Part shown: one piece after another, positions 17,839 through 26,995 of the stretch
Layout of the letters: every line of letters begins with the position of its first letter
How positions within the stretch are numbered: the stretch's first letter is position 1
Origin: Ruminococcaceae bacterium FB2012
Lineage (GTDB): Bacteria > Bacillota > Clostridia > Oscillospirales > Ruminococcaceae
Assembly: GCA_900104495.1 (NCBI GenBank)
Contig: FMXS01000008.1
Coordinates: forward strand, 124,001-188,000
Reading direction: 5' to 3'
DNA length: 64,000 nucleotides
Program-made: the position numbers and the translations under genes
Notes under the pieces: model-generated
What the model was told of the DNA's origin: nothing
Databases searched by the model: none
Seen by the model: the letters and a program-made list of their open reading frames with translations, nothing else

Positions 17839-18537
17839 TTAGTCCCATTTAAACTTTAGTTCACATTCATCATGGATAGTGATCGTATTAGATATATATA
17901 AAGTTGATGCATCCCTGATACCTTCGTTCATTATGGACGAGGGATAATCGTTAAAGTTATGCATATGGTAAAAAAGACTACAATCTTTCTTGGGGTGCTT
18001 AAGTTTCAGTGCGTGACCAACTTCATGAATTATTGTACTGTTGGCAAGCTGCGCAGGTGTACAGTATGGTGTTGAATAATATGAAAAAATAGTTTGATAG
18101 GAATTTGAATAGTTATACTGTCTTGTATTTACTTTAATGACTACCCTGTACCAATTTGAATTTAAAATTGGATTAGTGTTTTCGTCAAAAGGTTGGTTAG
18201 AGCAATCATAAGGTATCATTCTGCCAAGAATATTATCACCCAAATCACATCCCTCAATACGCTCATAATTCTGATTTTGCAGATCTGGTGAATAAAAAAG
18301 CTTCTGAGTATGAACATTATCAGAGATGTTATTCCAGCTTGTGATGTATGAATATGTTGAATATGTTAAGGTAGAATTAAACGCAGAAGGATAAACTACA
18401 AATTTATAATTACTCTGTTTATTGTTGACCAAAACACCATGCCAAACACATTCTTCATGACCATACGATACAGCATAAACTGGAGTGCTTGAACACATTA
18501 GCGCCATGCAAGTTGTGACACAAAAACGTAATTGCAT
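17839..18537 (-). CDS. Secreted matrixin-like zinc metalloprotease, start unclear
   Basis: A 232-residue protein with a signal-like N-terminus (VTTCMALMCSSTPVYA, predicted cleavage near residue 22) and the zinc motif HEVGHALKLKH near 171, followed by a Met-turn-like SSIMNEG near 216. This is the metzincin order; the usual glycine of HExxHxxGxxH is lysine here. The gene is much more AT rich than its neighbours, suggesting transfer. The ATG used has no ribosome site. A strong GGAGGGAG and an ATG at 18553 lie 16 bases upstream but one base out of frame, across a run of five A. Either a frameshift, an indel or weak initiation must be invoked. Substrate is unknown. Confidence 0.7.
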   Translation of the reverse strand: MQLRFCVTTCMALMCSSTPVYAVSYGHEECVWHGVLVNNKQSNYKFVVYPSAFNSTLTYSTYSYITSWNNISDNVHTQKLFYSPDLQNQNYERIEGCDLGDNILGRMIPYDCSNQPFDENTNPILNSNWYRVVIKVNTRQYNYSNSYQTIFSYYSTPYCTPAQLANSTIIHEVGHALKLKHPKKDCSLFYHMHNFNDYPSSIMNEGIRDASTLYISNTITIHDECELKFKWD

Positions 18538-18697
18538 TTTTGAGAAATCTCATAATAGCTCCCTCCCTAATTTATATTATATTGAAATGATGAATAAAAG
18601 TCAACAGAAAAACTGACAAAAATTATATAATGTTTTTGTGCAGATTTTAATTACTTGCGCAGCTGCCGCATTCAGTCAAGCTATTGCCCGCTGCCCC

Positions 18698-18726
18698 TTG
18701 CATTCCCCGCCGGTTTGTGATATAAT
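18698..18726 (+). promoter_or_regulatory. Sigma-A promoter for the GH9 cellulase
   Basis: TTGCAT (18698-18703), 17-base spacer, TATAAT (18721-18726), about 40 bases before the ATG. Confidence 0.75.
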
Positions 18727-18765
18727 CAAGATACGGTTTATTTCACAGCTTTCGGAGGGAGAATT

Positions 18766-21498
18766 ATGAAGCATCATCAGTTGGCAAGGCGGCTGGCTGC
18801 CGCGGGAGCGGCTCTGCTTATGACCGCCGCGGCTCTGCCCGGACAGATCATCCAGCCTGTGACCGTTTATGCCGGTCAGCAGCTGGGACAGACGGATTTT
18901 GAGAACGGCGTGGGCCTTCCCTGGCATATCGTGGAGTCCACGGCGGGAAAAATGGAGTTCGAGATCGACAACGGTGTCTACAAGGTCACTATCGTCAGCC
19001 CGGGAGGAGCTTCACGGGGCGGCGAGGACAGGTGGGACTGCCAGTTCCGCCACCGGGGACTGAAAATCGTCGCCGGGCATCAGTATCGCGTGCAGTATCA
19101 GATCACACCCTCCAACGCGGGTAAGTATTACACCAAGATCGGCAACCTGGAGGGCAACGTGGAGGTCTGGCACAATATGTCCAACGGCTACGACCTGGAC
19201 CAGCACTGGGACTGCATCCAGATAGGCGCCAACGAGACCAAGTCCGTTGACCTTACCTTTACGGCAGGGCAGACCGTTGAAGTGGCCGAGTGGGCCTTCC
19301 ACCTTGGAGGCGACGGACAGTATACCCAGGGTGACTGCTTCCCCGCGGGGACGGTCATCACCTTTGACAATATGTCCCTTATCGACCTGACTTCGGACGA
19401 GAACGACTACAAGGCTCCCGAGCAGTGGAACCGGGCGGAGATCCTCACGGACCAGGTGGGATATTTCTCCGACCGCGCCAAGCGCGCCACTATGCTCTGC
19501 ACCGACAAGGACGCCGTGGACGTTGAGCTTATCGACGACAGCGGAAAGTCCGTGTGGGAGGGCAAGAGCCAATACTTCGGCTTCGACGAGGACTCCGGCG
19601 ACACCGTCCACACCGTGGACTTCACCGACTTCGACGGCAAGGGCAAATTCCACCTTGAAGCCTCCAACGGCGCCAAGAGCCGTGAGTTCACCGTGGGGGA
19701 CGAAGAGATATGGTCCGGGCTGGTGTATGACTCTCTGAACTATTTCTATCAGAACCGCTCAGGCATCGAGATAAAGAGCGAGTATATAACCTCCGGAGAC
19801 AAAAACGCTCTCGCCCGTGCGGCGGGGCATCCCTCGGACAACGCCGAGATACAGCAGACCTGGGGCTATAACGGCTCTAGCGGCTCCGTGGACGTCACCG
19901 GCGGCTGGTACGACGCAGGCGACCACGGCAAGTATGTGGTCAACGGCGGATTCTCCCTGTGGATGATGCAGAACCAGTATGAAGCTGCCAAAGCTCTCGG
20001 CCTGGAGAAGGCCTTCGCAGACGGGACTATGGCTCTCCCCGAATGCTCCAACGGCTATCCCGACCTGCTGGACGAAGCTCGCTACGAAATGGAATGGATG
20101 TTCAAGATGATAGTGGACTCCGGCGAGTACGCGGGCATGGCCTATCACAAGGCCCACGACGAGACCTGGACAGGCCTTGGAGTTGCTCCCGCCGACGACG
20201 ACAAGAAGCGTATCATCAAGCCCCCCACAACGGCGGCGACCCTGAATCTCTCCGCCTGCGCGGCACAAGCCGCAAGGCTTTGGAAGGGCATCGACGACGA
20301 GTTCGCGGAGAAGTGCCTCGAAAAGGCCAAGCTGACATACGAGGCCGCCAAAAAGCATCCGAAAATGTATGCTCCTCTGGATGAATCCGTGGGCGGCGGA
20401 GCCTACGGCGACAACAACGTCGAGGACGAGTTCTGCTGGGCGGCTATGGAGTTGTTCATCACCACCGGCGACGAGGACTATTTCGACGAGACCACCGAGA
20501 ACAAATTCTTCCTGGCGGTGCCGACATCCCTGGGCGGCGGCGAGAGCGTGGATACCGTGGGCTCCTTCGACTGGGGCAACGTGGGAGCGCTGGGAACTCT
20601 CAGCGCGGCTCTCAATCCTGACCGCTTCGACACCGAGGATAAAAACACCGTGGCCGAGGCCGTGAAAAAGGCCGCCGACCACTATCTCGATATGGAATCG
20701 AAGCAAGGCTACGGTCAGCCCTACGGGCAGTCCACACTCAGCTACAACGACAGCGACAAGGGCTATATCTGGGGCTCCAACTCCTTTGTGGCGGACAATG
20801 CTATCGTGCTGTCCTACGCTTATCTGATGACCAAAGAGGACAAGTACCTTGACGGCGCTATCGGCGGACTGGACTATCTCCTCGGACGGAACGCTATGGA
20901 CTACTCCTACGTCACGGGCTACGGCACACACACCACCGAATTCCCCCACCACCGCTACTGGTCCTATCAGATAGATCAGAGCTTCCCGAAGGCGCCCTGC
21001 GGGGTTATGGCAGGCGGTCCCAACTCGGGGATGCAGGACCCCTGGGTACAGGGCATGGGCTGGAAGAAGGGGAGCATCGCGCCGATGAAGTGCTATCTTG
21101 ACAATGTTGAAGCCTGGTCGGTGAACGAGTGTACCATCAACTGGAACGCATCCCTGGCGTGGCTGAGTATGTTCGTCACGGGGACGGCCTCGGAGATCAA
21201 GCCGGGGAGCACAGGCTCCACCGCGGGAGTAGAGAACAACGGCGGTGAAGGGAAGTCCAACGACGAGCAGACTTACGACGAATCGGAAGCGGAGCGCAAC
21301 GCAGAGAAGGCGAAGGTCACGAAGAAGTCTGACAGCAAGGGCTCCACGGAGAAGGAGACCGCAAGTGAAGAGGCTTCCGAAGGCGGCATGAAGACCTGGG
21401 TGATCGTACTGATCGTGATAGCGGGCGTAGTGGTGCTTATTTCGATAGAGGTATTCATTTTTGAAATGGTGAAGCTGAATAAGCAGACCAAAAAGTGA
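18766..21498 (+). CDS. Membrane-anchored GH9 cellulase with CBM4-like domain
   Basis: Endoglucanase-type glycoside hydrolase of 910 residues. In order: signal peptide (1 to ~36); a CBM4/9-like beta-sandwich (~38-205, TDFENGVGLPWHIVES); an Ig-like CelD_N module (~218-312, LTDQVGYFSDRAKRA); and the GH9 catalytic domain (~318-805). GWYDAGDHGKYVVNGG near 380 carries the catalytic base aspartates, FPHHRYW near 728 the active-site histidine, and VNECTINWNAS near 786 the proton-donor glutamate. A charged Ser/Glu/Lys linker and one membrane span (~874-900) end the protein. There is no dockerin, so the enzyme should stay on the cell surface by its C-terminal anchor. CGGAGGGAG precedes the ATG. Confidence 0.93.
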   Translation: MKHHQLARRLAAAGAALLMTAAALPGQIIQPVTVYAGQQLGQTDFENGVGLPWHIVESTAGKMEFEIDNGVYKVTIVSPGGASRGGEDRWDCQFRHRGLKIVAGHQYRVQYQITPSNAGKYYTKIGNLEGNVEVWHNMSNGYDLDQHWDCIQIGANETKSVDLTFTAGQTVEVAEWAFHLGGDGQYTQGDCFPAGTVITFDNMSLIDLTSDENDYKAPEQWNRAEILTDQVGYFSDRAKRATMLCTDKDAVDVELIDDSGKSVWEGKSQYFGFDEDSGDTVHTVDFTDFDGKGKFHLEASNGAKSREFTVGDEEIWSGLVYDSLNYFYQNRSGIEIKSEYITSGDKNALARAAGHPSDNAEIQQTWGYNGSSGSVDVTGGWYDAGDHGKYVVNGGFSLWMMQNQYEAAKALGLEKAFADGTMALPECSNGYPDLLDEARYEMEWMFKMIVDSGEYAGMAYHKAHDETWTGLGVAPADDDKKRIIKPPTTAATLNLSACAAQAARLWKGIDDEFAEKCLEKAKLTYEAAKKHPKMYAPLDESVGGGAYGDNNVEDEFCWAAMELFITTGDEDYFDETTENKFFLAVPTSLGGGESVDTVGSFDWGNVGALGTLSAALNPDRFDTEDKNTVAEAVKKAADHYLDMESKQGYGQPYGQSTLSYNDSDKGYIWGSNSFVADNAIVLSYAYLMTKEDKYLDGAIGGLDYLLGRNAMDYSYVTGYGTHTTEFPHHRYWSYQIDQSFPKAPCGVMAGGPNSGMQDPWVQGMGWKKGSIAPMKCYLDNVEAWSVNECTINWNASLAWLSMFVTGTASEIKPGSTGSTAGVENNGGEGKSNDEQTYDESEAERNAEKAKVTKKSDSKGSTEKETASEEASEGGMKTWVIVLIVIAGVVVLISIEVFIFEMVKLNKQTKK

Positions 21499-21499
21499 G

Positions 21500-21985
21500 C
21501 GGCGGGGCTGAACAAAGCGGAAAATCCAAACGCGAAGCGCATTCCGCGGTCCAGGGCGCGGTAGCCCTGGCGGGGTCGAGGGGCGGAGCCCTCGCGGGTC
21601 AAGGGCAGAGCCCTTGCGGGTTCTTAGGGCAGCGCCCTAAGCGGAGCACGAGGCAGAGCCTCGTTCGGCGCGTCAGCGACGACCCCGGCGCTGCACAAAA
21701 AAAGAGTAGGGAAACGAAGAAGTTTCTCTACTCTTTTTTGCGTGGACAAACCATACTCAGCGCCGGGGAAAGGTGTCCTCCCGCACTCGCAGGAAACAGC
21801 GACCAACGGGAGCGTTTTTCCGTCCCCCGGCGAGCCAAAGCGGGGCGGCATTCTTCCCCGACCCAAACGTAGGAGCAGAATCACAACATAGGCTCACGCC
21901 CCGATTCGGGGGCTTTCCGGTCGGTCCGAGCGCGGACGGCGCAATTCCGCCGCAAGCAACATAGTGCAGACCGCAAGATTGATTT
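21500..21985 (+). repeat. Dispersed GC-rich repeat, copy A, with hairpin array
   Basis: It starts directly after the GH9 stop and fills most of the 552-base gap to the ABC exporter gene. It contains five short hairpins at 21551-21570, 21578-21593, 21601-21615, 21624-21640 and 21649-21663, spaced about 23-27 bases and joined by GCGGGTC-like linkers. A longer hairpin follows near 21697-21742 (AAAAGAGTAG pairing with CTACTCTTTT). The same sequence occurs inverted at 25.74-26.34 kb. A 125-codon ORF over it is discussed under findings; no gene is called. Confidence 0.85.
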
Positions 21986-22050
21986 GCGGCGGGGTCCTTC
22001 GTAAGTGCAACGCCCCGTTTCGGATACGCTGCTATTATTCATAACTTCCT

Positions 22051-23820
22051 TCACGCCGACTGCGAAGTATACAGCTTGTAGTACGCCCCGCGCTTGGCCA
22101 TAAGCTCTTCGTGGGTGCCGCTTTCTACTATGCTGTGACCGTCAATATACATTATCCTGTCACAGCCCCGGATCGTGGAGAGCCGGTGGGCGATGATGAA
22201 GGATGTCCGGCCTTTGAGCAGTTCCGATATGCCCTTTTGCAGCAGAGCTTCGGTGCGGGCGTCTATCGAGGAGGTGGCTTCGTCCAGCACCAGTATCTTC
22301 GGGTCGGAAAGCAAAGTCCGCGCAAAGCTGATAAGCTGCTTTTCACCGCTGGACAGCTTCGAGCCCCGCTCGTTCACTTCGGTGGAGTAGCCCTTCTCCA
22401 TGCTGCTGATAAAGCCGTCGGCGCAGACCGCCTTCGCCGCCCGGATCACATCCTCGTCGGCAGCGTCAAGCCTGCCGTAGCGGATGTTGTCCATAACCGT
22501 ACCGCTGAAAATAAAACTGTCCTGGAGCATTATGCCCATCTGCGAACGCAGAGAGCGAAGGGTCACGTCGGAGATGTCGGTGCCGTCAACGGTGATGCTG
22601 CCGTGTTCAAGTTCGTAGAACCGTGAGATCAGCGAAACTATGGTGCTTTTTCCCGCTCCGGTGGGACCCACCAGCGCCACGCTCTCCCCCGCCTTTACGT
22701 CAAAGGAGATATGCTCGATCACGTTCTGACCTTCCTCGTAGGCGAAGGTCACATCGTTGAAGGACACCTGCCCCGTGATCTCCCCCAGGTCCGAGGCCCC
22801 TTTCCTGTCCGCAACGGTGACGGGCTCGTCCAGCGTCTCAAAGATGCGCTCAAGATAGGCGATGTTGTTTATGAAGCTGTTGATGACGTTGGTGAGGTTC
22901 ATTATCGGCTGCCAGAATCGGGCCGCGTAGCCCGTCATAGCCGCCAGGGTACCCAGGGAGACCGCCTCCGGCCCGAGGACCAGCAGCCCCGCGGCGAACA
23001 TCGCCGCTCTGATGCATACCGAGATATTGTCCGTGGCGGGCCATACCAGGTTGGAGTATTTCACCGCCCGCATCCAGGCGCGGCGGTATTCACGGTTGAG
23101 TTTATCGAAGATCTCCGCGTTTTCCTCTTCGCGGCAGAAGACCTGGGTTATCCTCGCGCCGGAAATGTTCTCCTGCAAGTAGGCGTTCATATTGGAGCTT
23201 TTGTTGGAGACCTGCTGCCAGGAGGCGCGCTGGCGCTTCTTGATGAAGAACAGCACCCCGAAGAATATGGGCAGTCCCGAGATCGCCACCAGCGTAAGGC
23301 GCACGTCAACGATCAGCATGAAGACCAGTATGAAGATCATATTCAGTATCTCCATGATGAAGTTGATGATGCCCCCCGAAAGGATGTCCGATACGGAGTT
23401 GACGTAGTTGATGACCCTTATCAGTATCTTCCCGTGAGGACGGCTGTCATAGTAGGAGAAGGGGAGCTTCTGGAGGTGTGCGAAAAGGTCCTCCCGGATG
23501 TCAAAGATGATGTCCTGTCCTGCCTTTGTAAGCAGACGTCCCCGGATGTTCCCCAGCACCGATGAGGTGACGATGCTCAGAAGCAGGAGCCCCGCAAGAA
23601 ATATCAGCCCGGGGATGTCCCCCGCGGGAACGGTGACGTCAAGGGCGTGTTTGGTTATCAGCGGAGCCGTGAGGCCCGTCACCGCCGCCAGCACGCTGAC
23701 GAAAAATGCGGCTATCATCTTTCCCTTGTATTTTTTGATGTAAACAAAGGAGCGTTTCAGGTGGGAAAGGTCAAATGGGGATTCAAGCTCCTCGTCGATG
23801 TCGAATTTGTTCCTTGCCAT
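22051..23820 (-). CDS. ABC exporter half-transporter, subunit with non-canonical signature
   Basis: A 589-residue exporter subunit: six membrane helices in the first ~320 residues, then an ATPase with Walker A GPTGAGKS near 372 and Walker B ILVLDEATSSID near 497, which has the catalytic glutamate. The signature is LSSGEKQ instead of LSGGQ. The partner encoded directly upstream has LSGGQ but an aspartate in place of the Walker B glutamate. That complementary loss is the pattern of heterodimeric exporters (BmrC/D, TM287/288), with one consensus and one degenerate ATP site. Its ATG overlaps the partner's stop by one base, so translation is coupled. Substrate (drug, lipid or peptide) cannot be told. 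Confidence 0.9.
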   Translation of the reverse strand: MARNKFDIDEELESPFDLSHLKRSFVYIKKYKGKMIAAFFVSVLAAVTGLTAPLITKHALDVTVPAGDIPGLIFLAGLLLLSIVTSSVLGNIRGRLLTKAGQDIIFDIREDLFAHLQKLPFSYYDSRPHGKILIRVINYVNSVSDILSGGIINFIMEILNMIFILVFMLIVDVRLTLVAISGLPIFFGVLFFIKKRQRASWQQVSNKSSNMNAYLQENISGARITQVFCREEENAEIFDKLNREYRRAWMRAVKYSNLVWPATDNISVCIRAAMFAAGLLVLGPEAVSLGTLAAMTGYAARFWQPIMNLTNVINSFINNIAYLERIFETLDEPVTVADRKGASDLGEITGQVSFNDVTFAYEEGQNVIEHISFDVKAGESVALVGPTGAGKSTIVSLISRFYELEHGSITVDGTDISDVTLRSLRSQMGIMLQDSFIFSGTVMDNIRYGRLDAADEDVIRAAKAVCADGFISSMEKGYSTEVNERGSKLSSGEKQLISFARTLLSDPKILVLDEATSSIDARTEALLQKGISELLKGRTSFIIAHRLSTIRGCDRIMYIDGHSIVESGTHEELMAKRGAYYKLYTSQSA

Positions 23821-25598
23821 TACGCCCTCACCTCGCTTTCGGCGGGAGCGTTTATCCCGCTCTGAAGCTCATATATCTGCCGATAGTAGCCCTCGCGGCG
23901 TTTCAGCTCCTCGTGGGTGCCCACGGCAGTGATGCGCCCGTTTTCCAGTATGATTATCTTGTCGGCATTGCGGGATGTGGAAATGCGCTGTGCGATGATT
24001 ATTTTCGTGCAGGGGAAATCAAGCCCTTCGGTAAGGGCGCTGTGTATGTGGTTCTCGGTCTCCATATCCACGGCGGAGGTGGTGTCGTCAAGTATCAGCA
24101 CCGAAGGCCTTACCGCTAAAGCCCGGGCCAGGGAAATGCGCTGTTTCTGTCCGCCGGAGAGCCCCACGCCCCGCTCGCCGATGACGGTCTCGTACCCCTG
24201 GGGCAGCTTGCCGATGAACTCATCGGCGTCCGCAAGACGGGCAAAATGTTTTACCTCATCCTCGCTGAGACCGCTGTTTCCGAAAGCGATGTTGGAGTCG
24301 ATCGTATCGGAGAAAAGCAGGACCTCCTGGGTAGCCATGCTGATATTTTTCCGCAGGTCCCCGAGGCGGAAGCGTCGGACGTCGGTGCCGTCCACGGTGA
24401 CCTCCCCGGCGGAGCAGTCCGCGAACCGTGGGATAAGGTTCACAAGGGACGTCTTGCCGGAGCCCGTGGGTCCCATGATGACCACGGTCTCCCCGGCCTT
24501 TATCCCGAAGCTCACGTTTTTCAGTATGGGCTTGCCCTCAACGGAGTAGGACACTCCCCGGAACTCTATGTTCCCCGACAGGCGCCCGGGCTTTTCCACG
24601 GGTTCCTCCGGGTCGGTGATCTCCGGCTCCTCGTAGTAGACCTCGATTATCTTCGACGCCGAGGCCATGAATCTGAACCAGTCGTTGACTAAGTTGCCCA
24701 GGTTCCGCATAGGGTTGCTCACCGCCCAGAGCAGTCCCGAGACGGCAAAATACTGTCCCAGGGTCAAGTGGCGGTTGATGATGAAGATGCCTCCGCAGAG
24801 CAGCAGCACCACCGAAAGCGCTCCCGCCGCGATCTCGATAAGCGGGTGATATTTCAGCCACACCATAGCTGCCCCGATGTTTGAGGTGCGGTATTCCTCG
24901 TCGGAACGGCGGAACTTTTCCTTTTCAAAGTCCTCTCTGGCAAAGGCCTTGACCACGCGATTACCGGAGATGTTCTCCTGAGCGGCGGTATTCATCGCCG
25001 CCGTGGATTCCCGCACCTTCCGGTGGGCGGGGCCGATCTTTTTGGAAAAGAGCCTCGTCACGAAGAAGATCACGGGGGTCATAGCCAGCAGGCAGAGGGC
25101 GGTGGCGTAGTCGATGATGAAGAAGTATATCACCGAAGCGAGAAACAGTGACAGCGACTCAACGCAGCTCTTGATGACCCAGGACACCATATGTCTTACC
25201 ATATCCAGGTCGCCGGCCAGTCTTGTCATCAGATCGCCGGTGCGGTAGCGGTCGTAGAAGCGCATATCCTGAGTTTCGATCTTCCGAAACAGGAAGGTCC
25301 GTATGCGGTAGATCATCCCCTGGGAGGCTTTTTCGTAGTACATATTGCAGGAGTACTGCAAGACTGTCCGCAGCAGTGTAAAGCCGATCATCCCGCCCAG
25401 CAGCCACCAAAGCAGCGAGCGCTGTGTCCTGAGATTTTCCACGGCGTTTTCGTTGGAAACGAAGGTGTCGATTATCTTTGACTGAAAGAACGGCGACGCG
25501 ACGTGCAGCGCATTGCACACCACCGAAAGCACCAGTGCCGTCAGATACGCGGCTCTGCTGCCCTTCATATTCAGCCACAGCCATTTTAACTGAAACAC
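23820..25598 (-). CDS. ABC exporter half-transporter, subunit with degenerate Walker B
   Basis: First gene of the exporter pair, 592 residues. Six membrane helices are followed by an ATPase with Walker A GPTGSGKT near 373, signature GLSGGQKQR near 479 and Walker B SVLILDDTTSAVD near 496. The second D replaces the catalytic glutamate, so the ATP site using this Walker B should be slow or inactive. Start is GTG at 25598 behind AAGGGGGAAG. A TATAAT lies about 50 bases upstream, but I see no good -35. The pair is isolated between two inverted copies of the same dispersed repeat. Confidence 0.9.
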   Translation of the reverse strand: MFQLKWLWLNMKGSRAAYLTALVLSVVCNALHVASPFFQSKIIDTFVSNENAVENLRTQRSLLWWLLGGMIGFTLLRTVLQYSCNMYYEKASQGMIYRIRTFLFRKIETQDMRFYDRYRTGDLMTRLAGDLDMVRHMVSWVIKSCVESLSLFLASVIYFFIIDYATALCLLAMTPVIFFVTRLFSKKIGPAHRKVRESTAAMNTAAQENISGNRVVKAFAREDFEKEKFRRSDEEYRTSNIGAAMVWLKYHPLIEIAAGALSVVLLLCGGIFIINRHLTLGQYFAVSGLLWAVSNPMRNLGNLVNDWFRFMASASKIIEVYYEEPEITDPEEPVEKPGRLSGNIEFRGVSYSVEGKPILKNVSFGIKAGETVVIMGPTGSGKTSLVNLIPRFADCSAGEVTVDGTDVRRFRLGDLRKNISMATQEVLLFSDTIDSNIAFGNSGLSEDEVKHFARLADADEFIGKLPQGYETVIGERGVGLSGGQKQRISLARALAVRPSVLILDDTTSAVDMETENHIHSALTEGLDFPCTKIIIAQRISTSRNADKIIILENGRITAVGTHEELKRREGYYRQIYELQSGINAPAESEVRA

Positions 25599-25742
25599 GG
25601 CTCTTCCCCCTTACTGAAATAATTATCCAAAGGCGATTATATCATAAATACGCGAAAAATTAAATAGTGAATGCTATTATTGTTTTAACATATCCCAATA
25701 TAGCAAGGAAAGAATGATGAATGGTGAATATTGAATAAAGAA

Positions 25743-26340
25743 TAATATTGGCATTGCCTCGCACCCCGTAAAGAGAAGTGTGCATCCGAAGGGGTTCGGG
25801 GGCGATTGGAAAGCCCCCGAATTGGGGCGTGAGCCTATCTTTGGATCCTTCTCCCACGTTTGGAGCGGGGCAGGATGCCGCCCCGCTTTGGCTCGTCGGG
25901 GGACGGAAAGACGCTCGGTCGAAAATTCACGCAAGCGTGAATTCGCTCCCTCGCTGTTTCCTGCGAGTGCAGGAGGACACCTTTTTCCGGCGCTGAGTAT
26001 GATTTGTCCACGCAAAAAAGAGTAGAGAAACTTCTTCGTTTCCCTACTCTTTTCTTGTGCAGCGCCGGGGTCGTCGCTGACGCGCCGAGTGGGACGCTGT
26101 CCCACGCCCTGCTGGGGCTCTGCCCCCGTCCCCGCAAGGGCTCTGCCCTTGACCCGCGAGGGCTCCGCCCCCGATTTTTCCGAGCTTGCGAGGAAAAATT
26201 GTCCCGCCAGGGCTACCGCGCCCTGGACTGCGGAACTCGCTTCGCGTTTTGGATTCCCGCTTTTGATAAGCCCCGCTGCATCACTATCTTTTTTCCTGCA
26301 CTCCGCTGCTTGCGGCGGCGCTGTTTCTCCGTCAGCAGCT
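25743..26340 (-). repeat. Dispersed GC-rich repeat, copy B (inverted relative to copy A)
   Basis: The reverse complement of this stretch matches copy A over most of its length, including the GAGTAG...CTACTC hairpin (here near 26014-26055) and the CCAGGGC...GCCCTGG hairpin (26207-26226). Its array differs: GTGGGAC/GTCCCAC (26089-26105), GGGGC/GCCCC (26114-26126), AAGGGC/GCCCTT (26136-26150), GGGC/GCCC (26160-26170) and ATTTTTCC/GGAAAAAT (near 26174-26199). It ends just before the stop of the ABC ATPase gene at 26345. With copy A it brackets the exporter pair. The 140 bases beyond it (25599-25742) are AT rich and hold only the exporter's upstream region. Confidence 0.85.
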
Positions 26341-26344
26341 GCCT

Positions 26345-26995
26345 CTATATTATTTTTCCGTCGCTGATCTCCACGATCCTCCCGCACTGCTCCGCTATCC
26401 CCTGGTCATGCGTAACGATGATGACAGTCTTCCCCTGCTCGGAGTTGAGGCGTTTCAGCAGAGCCATAACTTCCTCGCCGGAGGCTTTGTCGAGGTTGCC
26501 CGTCGGCTCGTCGCAGAGGATGACATCGGGGCTGTTGATGAGGGCGCGGGCTATCGCCGCCCTCTGCTGCTGACCGCCGGACAGCTCCGAGGGGTAGTGC
26601 TTCACTCTGTCGGTGATGTCAAGTGCCGAGTAGATGTCCTCCGCACCCGCATTCTTGTTCTTCGCAAGGCGGGAGGGCAGCAGGACGTTTTCCTCTGCCG
26701 TCAGCTCGGGGATAAGGTCAAAGAACTGGAACACGAATCCGATATTCTTCAAGCGGAACTCAGAAAGCTCGGTGTCCTTCATCGAGCCGAACTCGCGGTC
26801 ACCAAAGAAGATCTGCCCCGAGGTGGGCTTGTCCAGCCCGCCGATCAGGTTCAGAAGCGTGGACTTCCCCGAGCCCGACTTGCCTATTATCGCTACCATT
26901 TCGCCGTCGTTTATGGTGAGGCTCACGCCGTCGAGAGCCGTCACCTTGCCCTCACCCTTGCCATAAGTGCGGGTGAGGTTTTCTATTTTTATCAT
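26345..26995 (-). CDS. ABC transporter ATPase of the MacB/LolD type, no permease beside it
   Basis: A 216-residue ATPase with Walker A GKSGSGKST near 38, Q-loop region FVFQFFDL near 88, signature LSGGQQQRAAIARAL near 139 and Walker B VILCDEPTGNLD near 159. This is the class that drives FtsX-type permeases. The usual partner permease is absent: downstream is repeat copy B, and upstream is a short sigma-domain/membrane fusion whose last residues overlap this start by four bases (ATGA). It may pair with the permease of the nearby operon (28444-30912) or be a remnant. Confidence 0.88.
   Translation of the reverse strand: MIKIENLTRTYGKGEGKVTALDGVSLTINDGEMVAIIGKSGSGKSTLLNLIGGLDKPTSGQIFFGDREFGSMKDTELSEFRLKNIGFVFQFFDLIPELTAEENVLLPSRLAKNKNAGAEDIYSALDITDRVKHYPSELSGGQQQRAAIARALINSPDVILCDEPTGNLDKASGEEVMALLKRLNSEQGKTVIIVTHDQGIAEQCGRIVEISDGKII

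Noticed and set aside
21551..21663. Regularly spaced hairpins as a CRISPR array
   Set aside because: The repeating parts are short linkers and loops, the stems are self-complementary, there are no 30-base spacers, and no cas gene is near.
25677..26387. 236-codon minus-strand ORF over repeat copy B
   Set aside because: It covers the hairpin repeat and runs into the ABC ATPase stop region; kept only as a finding about frame retention, not as a gene.
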